A stretch of DNA of 33,184 bases from assembly GCF_014323665.1 (NCBI RefSeq), contig NZ_JABVEB010000061.1:1-33184 (forward strand), given 5' to 3'. Below, piece by piece: positions 25,760 to 33,184 of this stretch. Numbering within the stretch: position 1 is the stretch's first letter; each line of letters begins with the position of its first letter. The notes below the pieces were generated by a model. It was not told the origin of the DNA, did no database searches, and saw only the letters and a list, made by a program, of their open reading frames with translations. The translations under genes were made by a program, and so were the position numbers. The stretch comes from Actinomadura sp. HBU206391 (GTDB lineage: Bacteria; Actinomycetota; Actinomycetes; Streptosporangiales; Streptosporangiaceae).

Positions 25760-25986
25760 TTTTACCCCCAACCCGGCTAGAGCCCAACTCCATGGATTCC
25801 TTTATAGGGGGGGCGATGTGTGGTCTTCGTGAGCTGTGATGCAAGTACGGGCAAAACCTTCTATCGGCGAATCCTGCGATCCCCAAGGAGTGGTCGGGCG
25901 CACTGGTCCGGCGTGGGGCCGGCCCGCTCGCGGAGTGTTTGAACGTGTGATCGCCTCGACCGGGAGCCGCCGATTCCAGGTGCCGG

Positions 25987-26454
25987 TCACAGTCGTTTTT
26001 CGAAGCACAAACTGAGGGCACTGCCGACGTACGGTCGATAATGGGGTATTCGGACATATCCCGAGAATTGATAGAAGCCCAGTGCCTCGGGCTGCAGGTC
26101 GCCGGTCTCCAGCCGCACCGTCAACGCCCCCCGGTCCCGGGCCAACCGCTCGATCGCGTCGAGCAGCAGCCGGGAGATTCCCTGCCCGCGGTGCGCCGGC
26201 CGGACGTACATGCGCTTGATCTCGCCCACCCCGGGCTCGAGGAACTGCAGCCCGGCACAGCCGACCGGCTCGGTGTCGGCCCTGGCGACCAGGAACGAGA
26301 CATCCGGCCGGAGTCCCAGCGAGTCGACGGCGGCGTCGCGATGGCCTGCGCTCGCGCCCGCCAACTCGGCTCGCTGCTCGGCGCAGAGGGCGATGACGGC
26401 AGGGTCGTAGGGCCTTGCGGCGCTGACCTCGACGAACAGGGTGTTTCGCTTCAC
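25987..26454 (-). CDS. GNAT family N-acetyltransferase
   Basis: A 155-aa acetyltransferase of the classic small GNAT type. Motif A is IKRMYVRPAHRGQGISRLLL (the RGQGI turn binds acetyl-CoA pyrophosphate). The end of the fold is YQFSGYVRIPHYRPY. The substrate is not predictable from sequence. The frame is open upstream over dxr, but the GTG at 26454 (VKRNTLFVEV) matches the beginning of the fold. No strong Shine-Dalgarno. It diverges from dxr, with a 14-bp palindrome between them. Confidence 0.85.
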   Translation of the reverse strand: MKRNTLFVEVSAARPYDPAVIALCAEQRAELAGASAGHRDAAVDSLGLRPDVSFLVARADTEPVGCAGLQFLEPGVGEIKRMYVRPAHRGQGISRLLLDAIERLARDRGALTVRLETGDLQPEALGFYQFSGYVRIPHYRPYVGSALSLCFEKRL

Positions 26455-26492
26455 AGTCCGAACGTACGTCCGCCGTGTTAGCGCGGCGTTAC

Positions 26493-26506
26493 ATGGACAT
26501 GTCCAT
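26493..26506. promoter_or_regulatory. 14-bp palindrome in the GNAT-dxr divergent region
   Basis: ATGGACATGTCCAT is perfectly palindromic and lies 39 nt upstream of the GNAT start and 169 nt upstream of dxr. It looks like a dimer-binding operator. A further short palindrome, ACGTACGT, is near 26462. No known regulator can be named. Confidence 0.5.
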
Positions 26507-26674
26507 CGGCCGCCGCCTGCCCACGGGACTTCGACCGCCGCCCCCGGGCCCTCCCACCGACTGCCCCTGGGGCCTCCCACCGCCGGCCCGCGGGCGCCGC
26601 GGGCCCGTGTCTCTCGCCGCTCCGCACCGGGCCCGAACCCGGCCGTGGTGCGCAGGGGTGAGAATAGATCCGTG

Positions 26675-27871
26675 ATGCCTGCCTCCACTGTGATCCGCGA
26701 TGTCGTCGTTCTCGGTTCCACCGGCTCGATCGGCACCCAGGCCCTCGACGTCATCCGCCGCAACCCGGACCGGTTCCGGGTCACCGCGCTCGCCGCGGGC
26801 GGCGGCCGGGTCGAGCTGCTGGCACAGCAGGCTCTGGACCTGCGGCCCGAGATCGTCGCGGTGGCGAGGGCCTCGGCGGCCCAGGACCTGCAGCTCGTCT
26901 TCTACCGGGAGGCGCAGCGACGGGGCTACGCCTCCGGCGACTACCGCATACCCAAGATCATCGCAGGTCCCGAGGCGGTCGCCGAAGTGGCGGCGCTGCC
27001 GTGCGACGTCGTCCTCAACGGAGTCACCGGCGCACTCGGCCTCGCCTCGACGCTGGCCGCCCTTGACGCCGGCAGCACTCTGGCGCTCGCCAACAAGGAA
27101 TCCCTCATCATCGGTGGCGCGCTGGTCAAGGAGCGGGCCAAGCCGGGCCAGATCGTGCCCGTCGACTCCGAGCACTCCGCGCTCGCCCAGTGCCTGCGCG
27201 GCGGTGCGGCCAAGGAGGTCCGGCGGCTGGTGCTGACCGCCAGCGGAGGTCCGTTCCGGGGGCGGAACCGCTCGGAACTGGCGGAGGTGACACCTGAGCA
27301 GGCGATGGCGCACCCCACCTGGGACATGGGCCCGGTCGTCACCATCAACTCGGCCACCCTGGTCAACAAGGGGCTGGAGGTCATCGAGGCCCACCTGCTC
27401 TTCGACCTTCCGTTCGACCGCATCGAGGTCACGGTCCACCCGCAGTCAATGATCCATTCGATGGTGGACTTCTTCGACGGGTCGACGCTGGCCCAGGTCA
27501 GCCCGCCCGACATGCGGCTGCCGATCGCGCTCGGGCTGGCGTGGCCGCACCGGGTCGAGGACGCCGCACCCGGCGTGGACTGGAGCCGGGCGCACACCTG
27601 GGAGTTCTACCCGCTCGACGACGAGGCCTTCCCCTCCGTCGCCCTCGCGCGCCACGTGGGAGAGCTCGGCGGCACCGCGCCCGCGGTCTACAACGCCGCC
27701 AACGAGGAGTGCGTGGAGGCCTTCCGGCAGGGGAGGCTGCCGTTCCTCGGGATAGTCGACACGGTCGCCCGGGTAGTCAACGAACATGGCCCGGCCACCA
27801 GGGATCTGACGCTCGACGATGTCCTGGCCACGGACGAATGGGCCCGGACCCGGGCTCGGGAGCTCATCTGA
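26675..27871 (+). CDS. dxr: 1-deoxy-D-xylulose 5-phosphate reductoisomerase
   Basis: Second enzyme of the MEP isoprenoid pathway: converts DXP to MEP with NADPH. A 398-aa protein. The NADPH-binding start is VVLGSTGSIGTQAL. The active-site ALANKESLI, PVDSEHSAL (metal ligands Asp164 and Glu166), TASGGPFRG and HPTWDMG motifs are all present, then VNKGLEVIEAHLLF. GTG 26672 and ATG 26675 both fit. There is no Shine-Dalgarno close by, and GAGAAT lies 6 nt before the GTG, so a leaderless transcript is possible. The order dxr-rip-ispG is conserved in actinobacteria (in M. tuberculosis Rv2870c-Rv2868c). Confidence 0.97.
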   Translation: MPASTVIRDVVVLGSTGSIGTQALDVIRRNPDRFRVTALAAGGGRVELLAQQALDLRPEIVAVARASAAQDLQLVFYREAQRRGYASGDYRIPKIIAGPEAVAEVAALPCDVVLNGVTGALGLASTLAALDAGSTLALANKESLIIGGALVKERAKPGQIVPVDSEHSALAQCLRGGAAKEVRRLVLTASGGPFRGRNRSELAEVTPEQAMAHPTWDMGPVVTINSATLVNKGLEVIEAHLLFDLPFDRIEVTVHPQSMIHSMVDFFDGSTLAQVSPPDMRLPIALGLAWPHRVEDAAPGVDWSRAHTWEFYPLDDEAFPSVALARHVGELGGTAPAVYNAANEECVEAFRQGRLPFLGIVDTVARVVNEHGPATRDLTLDDVLATDEWARTRARELI

Positions 27872-27884
27872 CTCAGGGGGGCGG

Positions 27885-29078
27885 ATGGCCTATCTCTTCG
27901 GCGTGATCGCCTTCGTCGTCGCGCTCCTGGTCTCGGTGATGTTGCACGAGGCGGGCCATTTCCTCACCGCCAAGCGGTTCGGCATGAAGGCCACCCAGTT
28001 CTTCGTGGGCTTCGGCCCGACCCTCTGGTCGTGGGGCCGCGGCGAGACCGAGTACGGCGTCAAGGCCCTCCCGCTCGGCGGATTCGTCAAGATCACCGGA
28101 TATACGCCACTGGAGCCGATCGATCCCGCGGACGAACCGCGCGCGTTCTACCGGCAGCCGGCCGCGCGCCGGGCGGCCGTGATCGTCGCCGGTGTGGTCA
28201 TGAACTTCGCCCTTGCCTTCGTACTGCTCACGGTGCTGGCCATGGCCGTCGGGCTGCGTACCCCCGGCACGGGGACCACCACGGTCGACGCGGTGAGCGC
28301 CTGCGTGCCCGCCCAGATCCAGAACCCGTGCGCGGCCGGCGACCCGCCGTCGCCCGCCTCCGAGGCCGGGCTGCGGCCCGGGGACAAGGTGATCTCCCTC
28401 GCCGGCCGGCCGGTCGCCACCTGGGAGCAGTTGCGGCAGGCGATCGGGGCCCAGTCCGCCGGGACCCCCGTGCCGATCGTCGTCGAGCGCGGTGGGCGGC
28501 GGGTCGAGCTGCGAGTGCGCCCGGCCGAGGTCGGCGGTGGTCCCTACCTCGGCGTGACAGCGCGGGTCACGGGGGAGGGGTACGAGCGGCTCGGACCCGT
28601 GAGCGCCACGGCCTTCGCCACGGAGAGCATCGGCCGGATCCTCGGTGCGGTCGGCGCCGCGGTCGCGGACCTGCCCGCCGCCATCCCCAGGCTCTTCTCG
28701 CCGGAGCGGGCGGACACTCCGGGCGGCCAGGTGGGCAGCGTGGTCGGCGCCACCCAGGTGTCCGGCCAGATCTTCTCGGCCAAGGACTCCTGGCGCGATC
28801 GCATCGCCCTGTTCCTGTCCCTGGTGATCTCGGTGAACGTCTTCCTGGGGGCGCTCAATGTGCTGCCCCTGCTGCCGCTGGACGGCGGTCATCTCGCCGT
28901 GCTCGCTTACGAGCGGGCCCGCGCGTGGCTGGCGCGAATCAGGGGCCTGCCTGATCCCGGTAATGTGGACCTTGCGAAGTTGCTGCCGGTGACCTACATC
29001 GCCGTGGTGTTGCTGATCGGCCTCGGGGTGCTGCTCATACTCGCAGACGTCTTCAATCCGCTGACACTCCCGCGATAA
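27885..29078 (+). CDS. Site-2 family intramembrane metalloprotease (RseP/Rip1-like)
   Basis: A 397-aa zinc protease that cuts membrane-bound regulators such as anti-sigma factors. The HEAGH active-site motif (His21, His25) is in the first membrane segment. Residues 135-230 contain a PDZ domain (SPASEAGLRPGDKVISLAGR). The second zinc ligand, Asp333, is in LPLLPLDGGHL within a late membrane segment. Its start ATG 27885 follows the dxr stop by 13 nt with GGGGGGCGG ahead, so it is co-transcribed with dxr. The M. tuberculosis homologue Rip1 controls several sigma pathways. Why it sits in a MEP-pathway operon is not known from sequence. Confidence 0.95.
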   Translation: MAYLFGVIAFVVALLVSVMLHEAGHFLTAKRFGMKATQFFVGFGPTLWSWGRGETEYGVKALPLGGFVKITGYTPLEPIDPADEPRAFYRQPAARRAAVIVAGVVMNFALAFVLLTVLAMAVGLRTPGTGTTTVDAVSACVPAQIQNPCAAGDPPSPASEAGLRPGDKVISLAGRPVATWEQLRQAIGAQSAGTPVPIVVERGGRRVELRVRPAEVGGGPYLGVTARVTGEGYERLGPVSATAFATESIGRILGAVGAAVADLPAAIPRLFSPERADTPGGQVGSVVGATQVSGQIFSAKDSWRDRIALFLSLVISVNVFLGALNVLPLLPLDGGHLAVLAYERARAWLARIRGLPDPGNVDLAKLLPVTYIAVVLLIGLGVLLILADVFNPLTLPR

Positions 29079-29086
29079 GAGGAAAA

Positions 29087-30277
29087 GTGAGCGTCGAACT
29101 CGGAATGCCCAGGATCCGGACCGAACAGGCCCGGCCGGCCCAGGTGGCCCAGCGCCGCAAGTCCCGCCAGATCATGGTGGGGCGTGACAAGAACGCGGTG
29201 CCGGTGGGCGGGGACGCCCCGGTGTCTGTGCAGTCGATGACGACCACGCTCACCGCGGACGTCAACGCCACGCTGCAGCAGATCGCCGAGCTGACGGCCT
29301 CGGGCTGCCAGATCGTACGGGTGGCGGTGCCGTCCCAGGACGACGCCGACGCGCTGCCGCAGATCGCCCGCAAATCACAGATCCCGGTCATCGCCGACAT
29401 CCACTTCCAGCCGAAGTACGTCTTCGCCGCGATCGACGCGGGCTGCGCGGCCGTGCGGGTGAACCCCGGCAACATCAAGAAGTTCGACGACAAGGTCGGT
29501 GAGATCGCCCGTGCCGCCAAGGACGCGGCCGTGCCGATCCGGATCGGGGTCAACGCCGGCTCCCTCGACGCGCGGCTGCTCGAGAAGTACGGCAAGCCGA
29601 CGCCCGAGGCCCTGGTCGAGTCGGCGCTGTGGGAATGCTCACTGTTCGAGGAGCACGACTTCCGCGACATCAAGATCTCGGTGAAGCACCACGACCCGGT
29701 GGTGATGATCGAGGCCTACCGGCAGCTCGCCGCCCAGTGCGACTACCCGTTGCACCTCGGTGTCACCGAGGCGGGTCCCGCGTTCCAGGGCACCGTCAAG
29801 TCGGCGGTCGCGTTCGGCGCCCTGCTGGCGGAGGGGATCGGCGACACGATCCGGGTGTCGCTCTCGGCGCCTCCGGTCGAGGAGGTCAAGGTCGGAAACG
29901 CGATCCTGGAGTCGCTCGGGCTGCGGGAGCGCGGCCTCGAGATCGTGTCGTGCCCGTCGTGCGGCCGTGCGCAGGTGGACGTCTACAAGCTGGCCGAGGA
30001 GGTCACGGCGGGGCTGACCGGGTTCCCCGTGCCGCTCCGGGTCGCCGTGATGGGCTGTGTCGTGAACGGTCCCGGCGAGGCCCGTGAGGCCGATCTCGGG
30101 GTGGCCTCGGGCAACGGCAAGGGCCAGATCTTCGTCAAGGGCAAGGTGATCAAGACCGTGCCCGAGGCGCAGATCGTGGAGACGCTCATCGAGGAGGCGA
30201 TGCGCCTCGCCGACGAGATGGGCATCGAGGTGGACCTCGACGGCGAGGGGCCGGCCCCCGAGGTCGTCGTCTCCTGA
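29087..30277 (+). CDS. ispG: 4-hydroxy-3-methylbut-2-enyl diphosphate synthase
   Basis: The 396-aa IspG (GcpE) enzyme makes HMBPP from MEcPP in the MEP pathway using a [4Fe-4S] cluster. Cluster cysteines are Cys289 and Cys292 (SCPSCGR) and Cys324 in MGCVVNGPGEA; the glutamate ligand follows at GEA. The TIM-barrel start is VQSMTTTLTADVNAT, with VIADIHFQPKYV and VRVNPGNIKKFD. Start GTG 29087 has AAGAGGA close upstream, 8 nt after the protease stop, so the three genes form one operon with dxr. Confidence 0.97.
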   Translation: MSVELGMPRIRTEQARPAQVAQRRKSRQIMVGRDKNAVPVGGDAPVSVQSMTTTLTADVNATLQQIAELTASGCQIVRVAVPSQDDADALPQIARKSQIPVIADIHFQPKYVFAAIDAGCAAVRVNPGNIKKFDDKVGEIARAAKDAAVPIRIGVNAGSLDARLLEKYGKPTPEALVESALWECSLFEEHDFRDIKISVKHHDPVVMIEAYRQLAAQCDYPLHLGVTEAGPAFQGTVKSAVAFGALLAEGIGDTIRVSLSAPPVEEVKVGNAILESLGLRERGLEIVSCPSCGRAQVDVYKLAEEVTAGLTGFPVPLRVAVMGCVVNGPGEAREADLGVASGNGKGQIFVKGKVIKTVPEAQIVETLIEEAMRLADEMGIEVDLDGEGPAPEVVVS

Positions 30278-30378
30278 CCCGCCAGCAAACTCGCCGCGGC
30301 GGATCCCTCCGGTCGCCCGGCCCCGAGGGACCTCTCCGGCCTCGCCGGCCCGCGCCGGATCTGTCCGGCATCCCTGAT

Positions 30379-30852
30379 GTGAGGATGAAGACCTTGGCCG
30401 ACCCGCGGTTGCGCATCGCCGCGTTCTCCGACCTGGACGCCGCCACTCTGTACGGGCTGCTGCGTCTGCGCGTCGACGTGTTCGTCGTTGAGCAGCGCTG
30501 CGCCTATCCGGAGCTCGACGGACGCGACACCGAACCCGGGACGCGGCACCTGTGGCTGACCGGCGAGTCGGGGGAGCCGGTGGCGTACCTGCGGATCATC
30601 GAGGAGCCCGGCGGCGTGCGCATCGGCCGGGTCGTCACCGCCGCGCACGCGCGCGGCGCCGGACTGGCGGGGCGGCTGGTCGACGCCGCGATCGAGACGG
30701 TCGGCGACCGGCCGGTGCGACTGCACGCTCAGGTCCACGCCACCGGCCTGTACGAGCGGCGGGGCTTCGTCACCGAAGGCGAGACCTTCGTCGAAGACGG
30801 CATTCCGCACGTCCCGATGGTGCGCTCGCGGCCGGTGCACGGCGCGGCCTGA
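30379..30852 (+). CDS. ElaA-like GNAT acetyltransferase
   Basis: A 157-aa (from GTG 30379) GNAT of the ElaA group, recognisable by YGLLRLRVDVFVVEQRCAYP and ELDGRDTEP near the N-terminus, and by VVTAAHARGAGLAGRLVDA as motif A. The end is YERRGFVTEGETFVEDGIPH. The start is uncertain: GTG 30379, ATG 30385 or TTG 30394; GAGG (30381-30384) fits TTG 30394 best. The substrate is unknown. It follows ispG by about 100 nt and is co-directional. Confidence 0.85.
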   Translation: MRMKTLADPRLRIAAFSDLDAATLYGLLRLRVDVFVVEQRCAYPELDGRDTEPGTRHLWLTGESGEPVAYLRIIEEPGGVRIGRVVTAAHARGAGLAGRLVDAAIETVGDRPVRLHAQVHATGLYERRGFVTEGETFVEDGIPHVPMVRSRPVHGAA

Positions 30853-31027
30853 GGACGGCTCGGCCGCGCGCTGGAGGCACACCGCCACCGGGCGTGCGGC
30901 GTGATCGCCGGGCATGATGTCCCAGGTGAAAAGCGGGTCCAAGACCGCCCCACGGGCACTTTGACCGCTTCTGGTCACAAGTTCCTTCGCATAGCGACCA
31001 AAGCTGACAATCTTCCTCTGACGAGAT

Positions 31028-31051
31028 CGTGGGCTCGCCCACGAGCCCACG
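31028..31051 (+). promoter_or_regulatory. Leader hairpin before first secreted hydrolase
   Basis: A 10-bp stem (CGTGGGCTCG at 31028-31037 with 31042-31051, loop CCCA) ends 2 nt before the Shine-Dalgarno GGAGGGA (31054-31060). Further upstream, TGACC (30962-30966) and GGTCA (30973-30977) form an inverted repeat overlapping a TTGACC -35-like box. Confidence 0.5.
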
Positions 31052-31065
31052 GCGGAGGGACTTTC

Positions 31066-32676
31066 GTGAAGAGACTCGCAGTCATGACGGCCGCGGCCGT
31101 GGGCCTCGTGGGCGCCGCGGTGGCGATGCCCGCGGGAGCGGCGGCCGTGCCCGCCACGGCGTCGGCCGGATCGGCCGGTTCCGTCGCCTGGGCCCCGTGC
31201 CCCCTCAACGACCCCGTTCTCGGAGGGCTGCTGCAGGGCCTGGACTGCGGCACGTTGAGCGTTCCGCTCGACTATCGCAAGCCGCACGGCAGGCAGATCA
31301 AGCTGGCGCTGAGCCGGGCCCGGCACACGTCGGCGGACTCGCAGTACCAGGGTGTCGTGCTGCTCAACCGTGGAGGCCCCGGCGGGTTCGGCCGGGATCT
31401 GCCCACCCGGTTCGCGAGGGGCACGTTCGGCCTGCCGACCCAGATCGGCGCGCAGTACGACTGGATCGGCTTCGACCCCCGCGGCGTGGCGGGCAGTGAG
31501 CCGACCGTCGCCTGCGACCCGAGCTACCTCTACCCCGGCAAAGCCCGAGCCGACTTCGTGCCCGCGAACAAGGCCGAGGAGGACGCCTGGCGGGCACGAG
31601 CCCGTGCCTACAGCGCCGACTGCGGTGCGAAGTACGGCTCAGTGCTCGCGCACATCAGCACCGAGAACGTCTCGCGCGACATGGACCGGATCCGGACGGC
31701 CCTCGGCGCCCGGCAGATCAACTACTTCGGCTACTCCTACGGCACCTACCTCGGATCGGTGTACGCCTCGATGTTCCCCACGCGGGTGCGTCGCATGGTG
31801 CTGGACAGCGTCGTGCGGCCGAGCGGGGCCTGGTACGAGGACAACCTCGACCAGAACGAGGCCTTCGAGAAGCGCGCCGACATCTTCTTCGCGTGGATCG
31901 CGCGGCATGACGCGGTCTACCGTCTCGGCTCCACCGCGGCAGCCGTGGAGCGCAACTACTACAGGGGCATGGCCAGGATCGAGAGGAACCCGGTGGACGG
32001 CAAGATCGGTCCGTCGGAGTACAACGACATCTTCGTGCCCGACGGCTACCGCAACTACACGTGGGCCGACCACGCTCAGGTGCTCGCCGACTATGTGCTG
32101 CGCGACGACCCGCAGGGCCTTCGGGACAACTTCGGTGAGCCCGCCTGGCTGGACCAGAACAGCTACGCCATCTACCTCTCGGTCCAGTGCAGAGACGCCC
32201 CCTGGCCGCGTAGCTGGAGCCAGTGGCATGCGGATCACTCCACGCAGTACGGAAAGGGCTACAAGTTCCTGACCTGGAACAACGCCTGGTACAACGCCCC
32301 CTGTGCCACCTGGCCGGTCAAGGGCGGGCCGCCGGTGCGGGTCGGGGGCGAGGCCGGCGGCCCGAACATCGTCCTGGTGCAGGCGGAGAACGACGCGGCC
32401 ACCCCGTACGGCGGCGCCGTCGAGGTGCACAAGAGGTTCCCGTCCTCACGGCTGATCCTGGAGAAGGGCGGCAACAACCACGGCGCCTCGCTGTCGGGCA
32501 ACGGCAACGCCTGCCTGAACGACCTCGTCTCGGCCTACCTCGGCAGCGGGACGCGGCCGGCGTCGCGGCCCGGCCCGGACGCCGTCTGCGCCGCCAAACC
32601 CGCGCCCGGCCCGGCGGTCGTCACGGTGGGAACGGCGGGCGGGCCGACCGCCTACGACCCGCCGCTCGTTCGCTGA
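31066..32676 (+). CDS. Secreted alpha/beta hydrolase (tripeptidyl aminopeptidase type)
   Basis: A 536-aa exported protein. The signal peptide runs from MKRLAVMTAAAVGL to about residue 33. The mature protein opens with VAWAPCP and then CGTLSVPLDYRKP, typical of the TAP/SlpD-type family that removes tripeptides from N-termini outside the cell. The nucleophile is Ser224 in GYSYGTYLG. The other triad members are probably Asp443 (QAENDAATP) and His472 (GGNNHGASL). An oxyanion-side VLLNRGGPGGFGRD motif is also present. Start GTG 31066 has GGAGGGA at 5 nt. It is followed by a terminator and by a paralogue in tandem. Confidence 0.92.
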   Translation: MKRLAVMTAAAVGLVGAAVAMPAGAAAVPATASAGSAGSVAWAPCPLNDPVLGGLLQGLDCGTLSVPLDYRKPHGRQIKLALSRARHTSADSQYQGVVLLNRGGPGGFGRDLPTRFARGTFGLPTQIGAQYDWIGFDPRGVAGSEPTVACDPSYLYPGKARADFVPANKAEEDAWRARARAYSADCGAKYGSVLAHISTENVSRDMDRIRTALGARQINYFGYSYGTYLGSVYASMFPTRVRRMVLDSVVRPSGAWYEDNLDQNEAFEKRADIFFAWIARHDAVYRLGSTAAAVERNYYRGMARIERNPVDGKIGPSEYNDIFVPDGYRNYTWADHAQVLADYVLRDDPQGLRDNFGEPAWLDQNSYAIYLSVQCRDAPWPRSWSQWHADHSTQYGKGYKFLTWNNAWYNAPCATWPVKGGPPVRVGGEAGGPNIVLVQAENDAATPYGGAVEVHKRFPSSRLILEKGGNNHGASLSGNGNACLNDLVSAYLGSGTRPASRPGPDAVCAAKPAPGPAVVTVGTAGGPTAYDPPLVR

Positions 32677-32680
32677 ACCG

Positions 32681-32715
32681 ATGCCGAGCCCCGAGCCGAT
32701 CGGGGCTCGGCATTT
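32681..32715 (+). terminator. Intrinsic terminator after first secreted hydrolase
   Basis: ATGCCGAGCCCCGA (32681-32694) pairs perfectly over 14 bp with 32700-32713, loop GCCGA, followed by TTATGG. It starts 4 nt after the stop codon. Confidence 0.8.
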
Positions 32716-32770
32716 ATGGTTCCCGGATTTTTATTACGGTTTCATATACCTTCCATGGACATCTATCGCT

Positions 32771-32804
32771 AATCGCCCCTTGGCAGCACAATCTCCCCTT
32801 GGCA
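32771..32804 (+). repeat. Two direct repeats, 19-nt period, in promoter region
   Basis: AATCGCCCCTTGGCA (32771-32785) and AATCTCCCCTTGGCA (32790-32804) differ at one base. They lie in an AT-richer stretch 45-78 nt before the second hydrolase gene, where a promoter is expected. TTGGCA resembles a -35 element. They could be binding sites for an activator. Confidence 0.6.
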
Positions 32805-32811
32805 TGAACGT

Positions 32812-32829
32812 GGGCACATTGGTGTGCCC
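32812..32829 (+). promoter_or_regulatory. Leader hairpin before second secreted hydrolase
   Basis: GGGCACA (32812-32818) pairs with TGTGCCC (32823-32829), loop TTGG. It sits just ahead of the ribosome-binding AAGGGGG (32838-32844). The position matches the hairpin before the first hydrolase gene, but the sequences differ. Confidence 0.5.
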
Positions 32830-32848
32830 GCGCCGATAAGGGGGTTTC

Positions 32849-33184
32849 GTGAAGAAGCTCGTACTCACCACTGCCGCGGTGAGCCTTGGGCTGGGCAGCC
32901 TGGCTCTCGCGGTTCCGGCAGGTGCTTCGGGCAAGTCCGCGTCCGGTGCGAAGGAGTCCATCGCCTGGGCCGCGTGCCCGGCCGACGATCCCTACCTCGC
33001 GAACGCCCAGTGCGCCCAGGTCACGGTGCCGCTGGACTACCGCAACCCGCGCGGCAAGAAGATCTCGGTCGCCGTCTCCCGGGTCAAGCACACCGCACCC
33101 GACTCGCAGTACCGGGGCGTGCTCTTCGGCAACCCGGGCGGTCCCGGTGGCAGCGGGCTCTATCTGTCCGGCGGACTGGCCAGC
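32849..33184 (+). CDS. Secreted alpha/beta hydrolase, paralogue (cut by window end)
   Basis: The first 112 codons of a gene that runs off the window, with no stop reached. GTG 32849 is preceded by AAGGGGG and yields MKKLVLTTAAVSLGLGSLAL as a signal peptide, ending near a PAGASG cleavage site. The mature start IAWAACP, then QVTVPLDYRNPRGKKISVAV and DSQYRGVLFGNPGGPGGSG, match the same segments of the preceding hydrolase. It is therefore a tandem paralogue of the tripeptidyl-aminopeptidase type. The catalytic Ser, Asp and His lie beyond the window and cannot be checked. Confidence 0.88.
   Translation, partial: MKKLVLTTAAVSLGLGSLALAVPAGASGKSASGAKESIAWAACPADDPYLANAQCAQVTVPLDYRNPRGKKISVAVSRVKHTAPDSQYRGVLFGNPGGPGGSGLYLSGGLAS

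Noticed and set aside
25772..25986. Possible short gene between the CX2C protein and the GNAT gene
   Set aside because: A plus-strand frame beginning near ATG 25841 encodes about 58 residues, but it overlaps the GNAT 3' end, has no ribosome-binding site and shows no family. I regard the gap as non-coding.
30961..31011. Standard -35/-10 promoter for the first secreted hydrolase using TTGACC at 30961
   Set aside because: No -10 lies at 16-19 nt spacing. The nearest candidates, CATAGC and GACAAT, are too distant, so I do not annotate a promoter there.

Overview
The window is a high-GC chromosomal segment from a filamentous actinobacterium. I infer the order Streptosporangiales from gene order and protein style, without a database search. 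It starts in the rpsB-tsf-pyrH-frr-cdsA cluster, which is followed by rlmN, and ends after the dxr-rip-ispG cluster. Both are conserved actinobacterial blocks. About 19 kb of more variable genes separate them. Genes are tightly packed and no gene-free stretch exceeds 300 bases. I see no rRNA, tRNA, insertion sequence, prophage or CRISPR array.

Region 1 (1-7520): ribosomal protein S2, EF-Ts, UMP kinase, ribosome recycling factor and CDP-diglyceride synthase run in one direction. A convergent suppressor-of-fused-domain protein follows, then RlmN methyltransferase and a small protein made of four DivIVA-like repeats. Region 2 (7520-14900): a two-gene ABC exporter on the minus strand, a HIT protein, a GNAT protein, an unpaired DUF1778-type antitoxin, a PH-domain membrane protein, a WYL-domain protein without a DNA-binding domain, a GT-C-type membrane protein and a secreted Asp-box propeller protein.

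Region 3 (15070-20120): a PucR-type regulator diverges from a pterin dehydratase, a class III aminotransferase and MmsA. The last two overlap by 4 nt and look like the terminal steps of beta-alanine / beta-aminoisobutyrate (pyrimidine or valine) catabolism. A second GT-C-like membrane protein converges on mmsA and overlaps its 3' end. Region 4 (21600-26450): two small actinobacterial proteins of unknown function, a VWA lipoprotein divergent from a PotD-like binding lipoprotein, and a GNAT protein. Region 5 (26675-30852): dxr, site-2 protease and ispG, followed by an ElaA-like GNAT. Region 6 (31066-end): two tandem paralogous secreted alpha/beta hydrolases (tripeptidyl-aminopeptidase type). The second is cut by the window edge.

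I did not find a clear-cut new multi-gene system. The items most worth a second look are the four-repeat DivIVA protein, the HTH-less WYL protein, the toxin-less antitoxin, several genes that look leaderless (a TANNNT box 6-8 nt before the start codon and no Shine-Dalgarno), matching 5'-leader hairpins on the twin hydrolases, and several palindromic or phased repeats in promoter regions.
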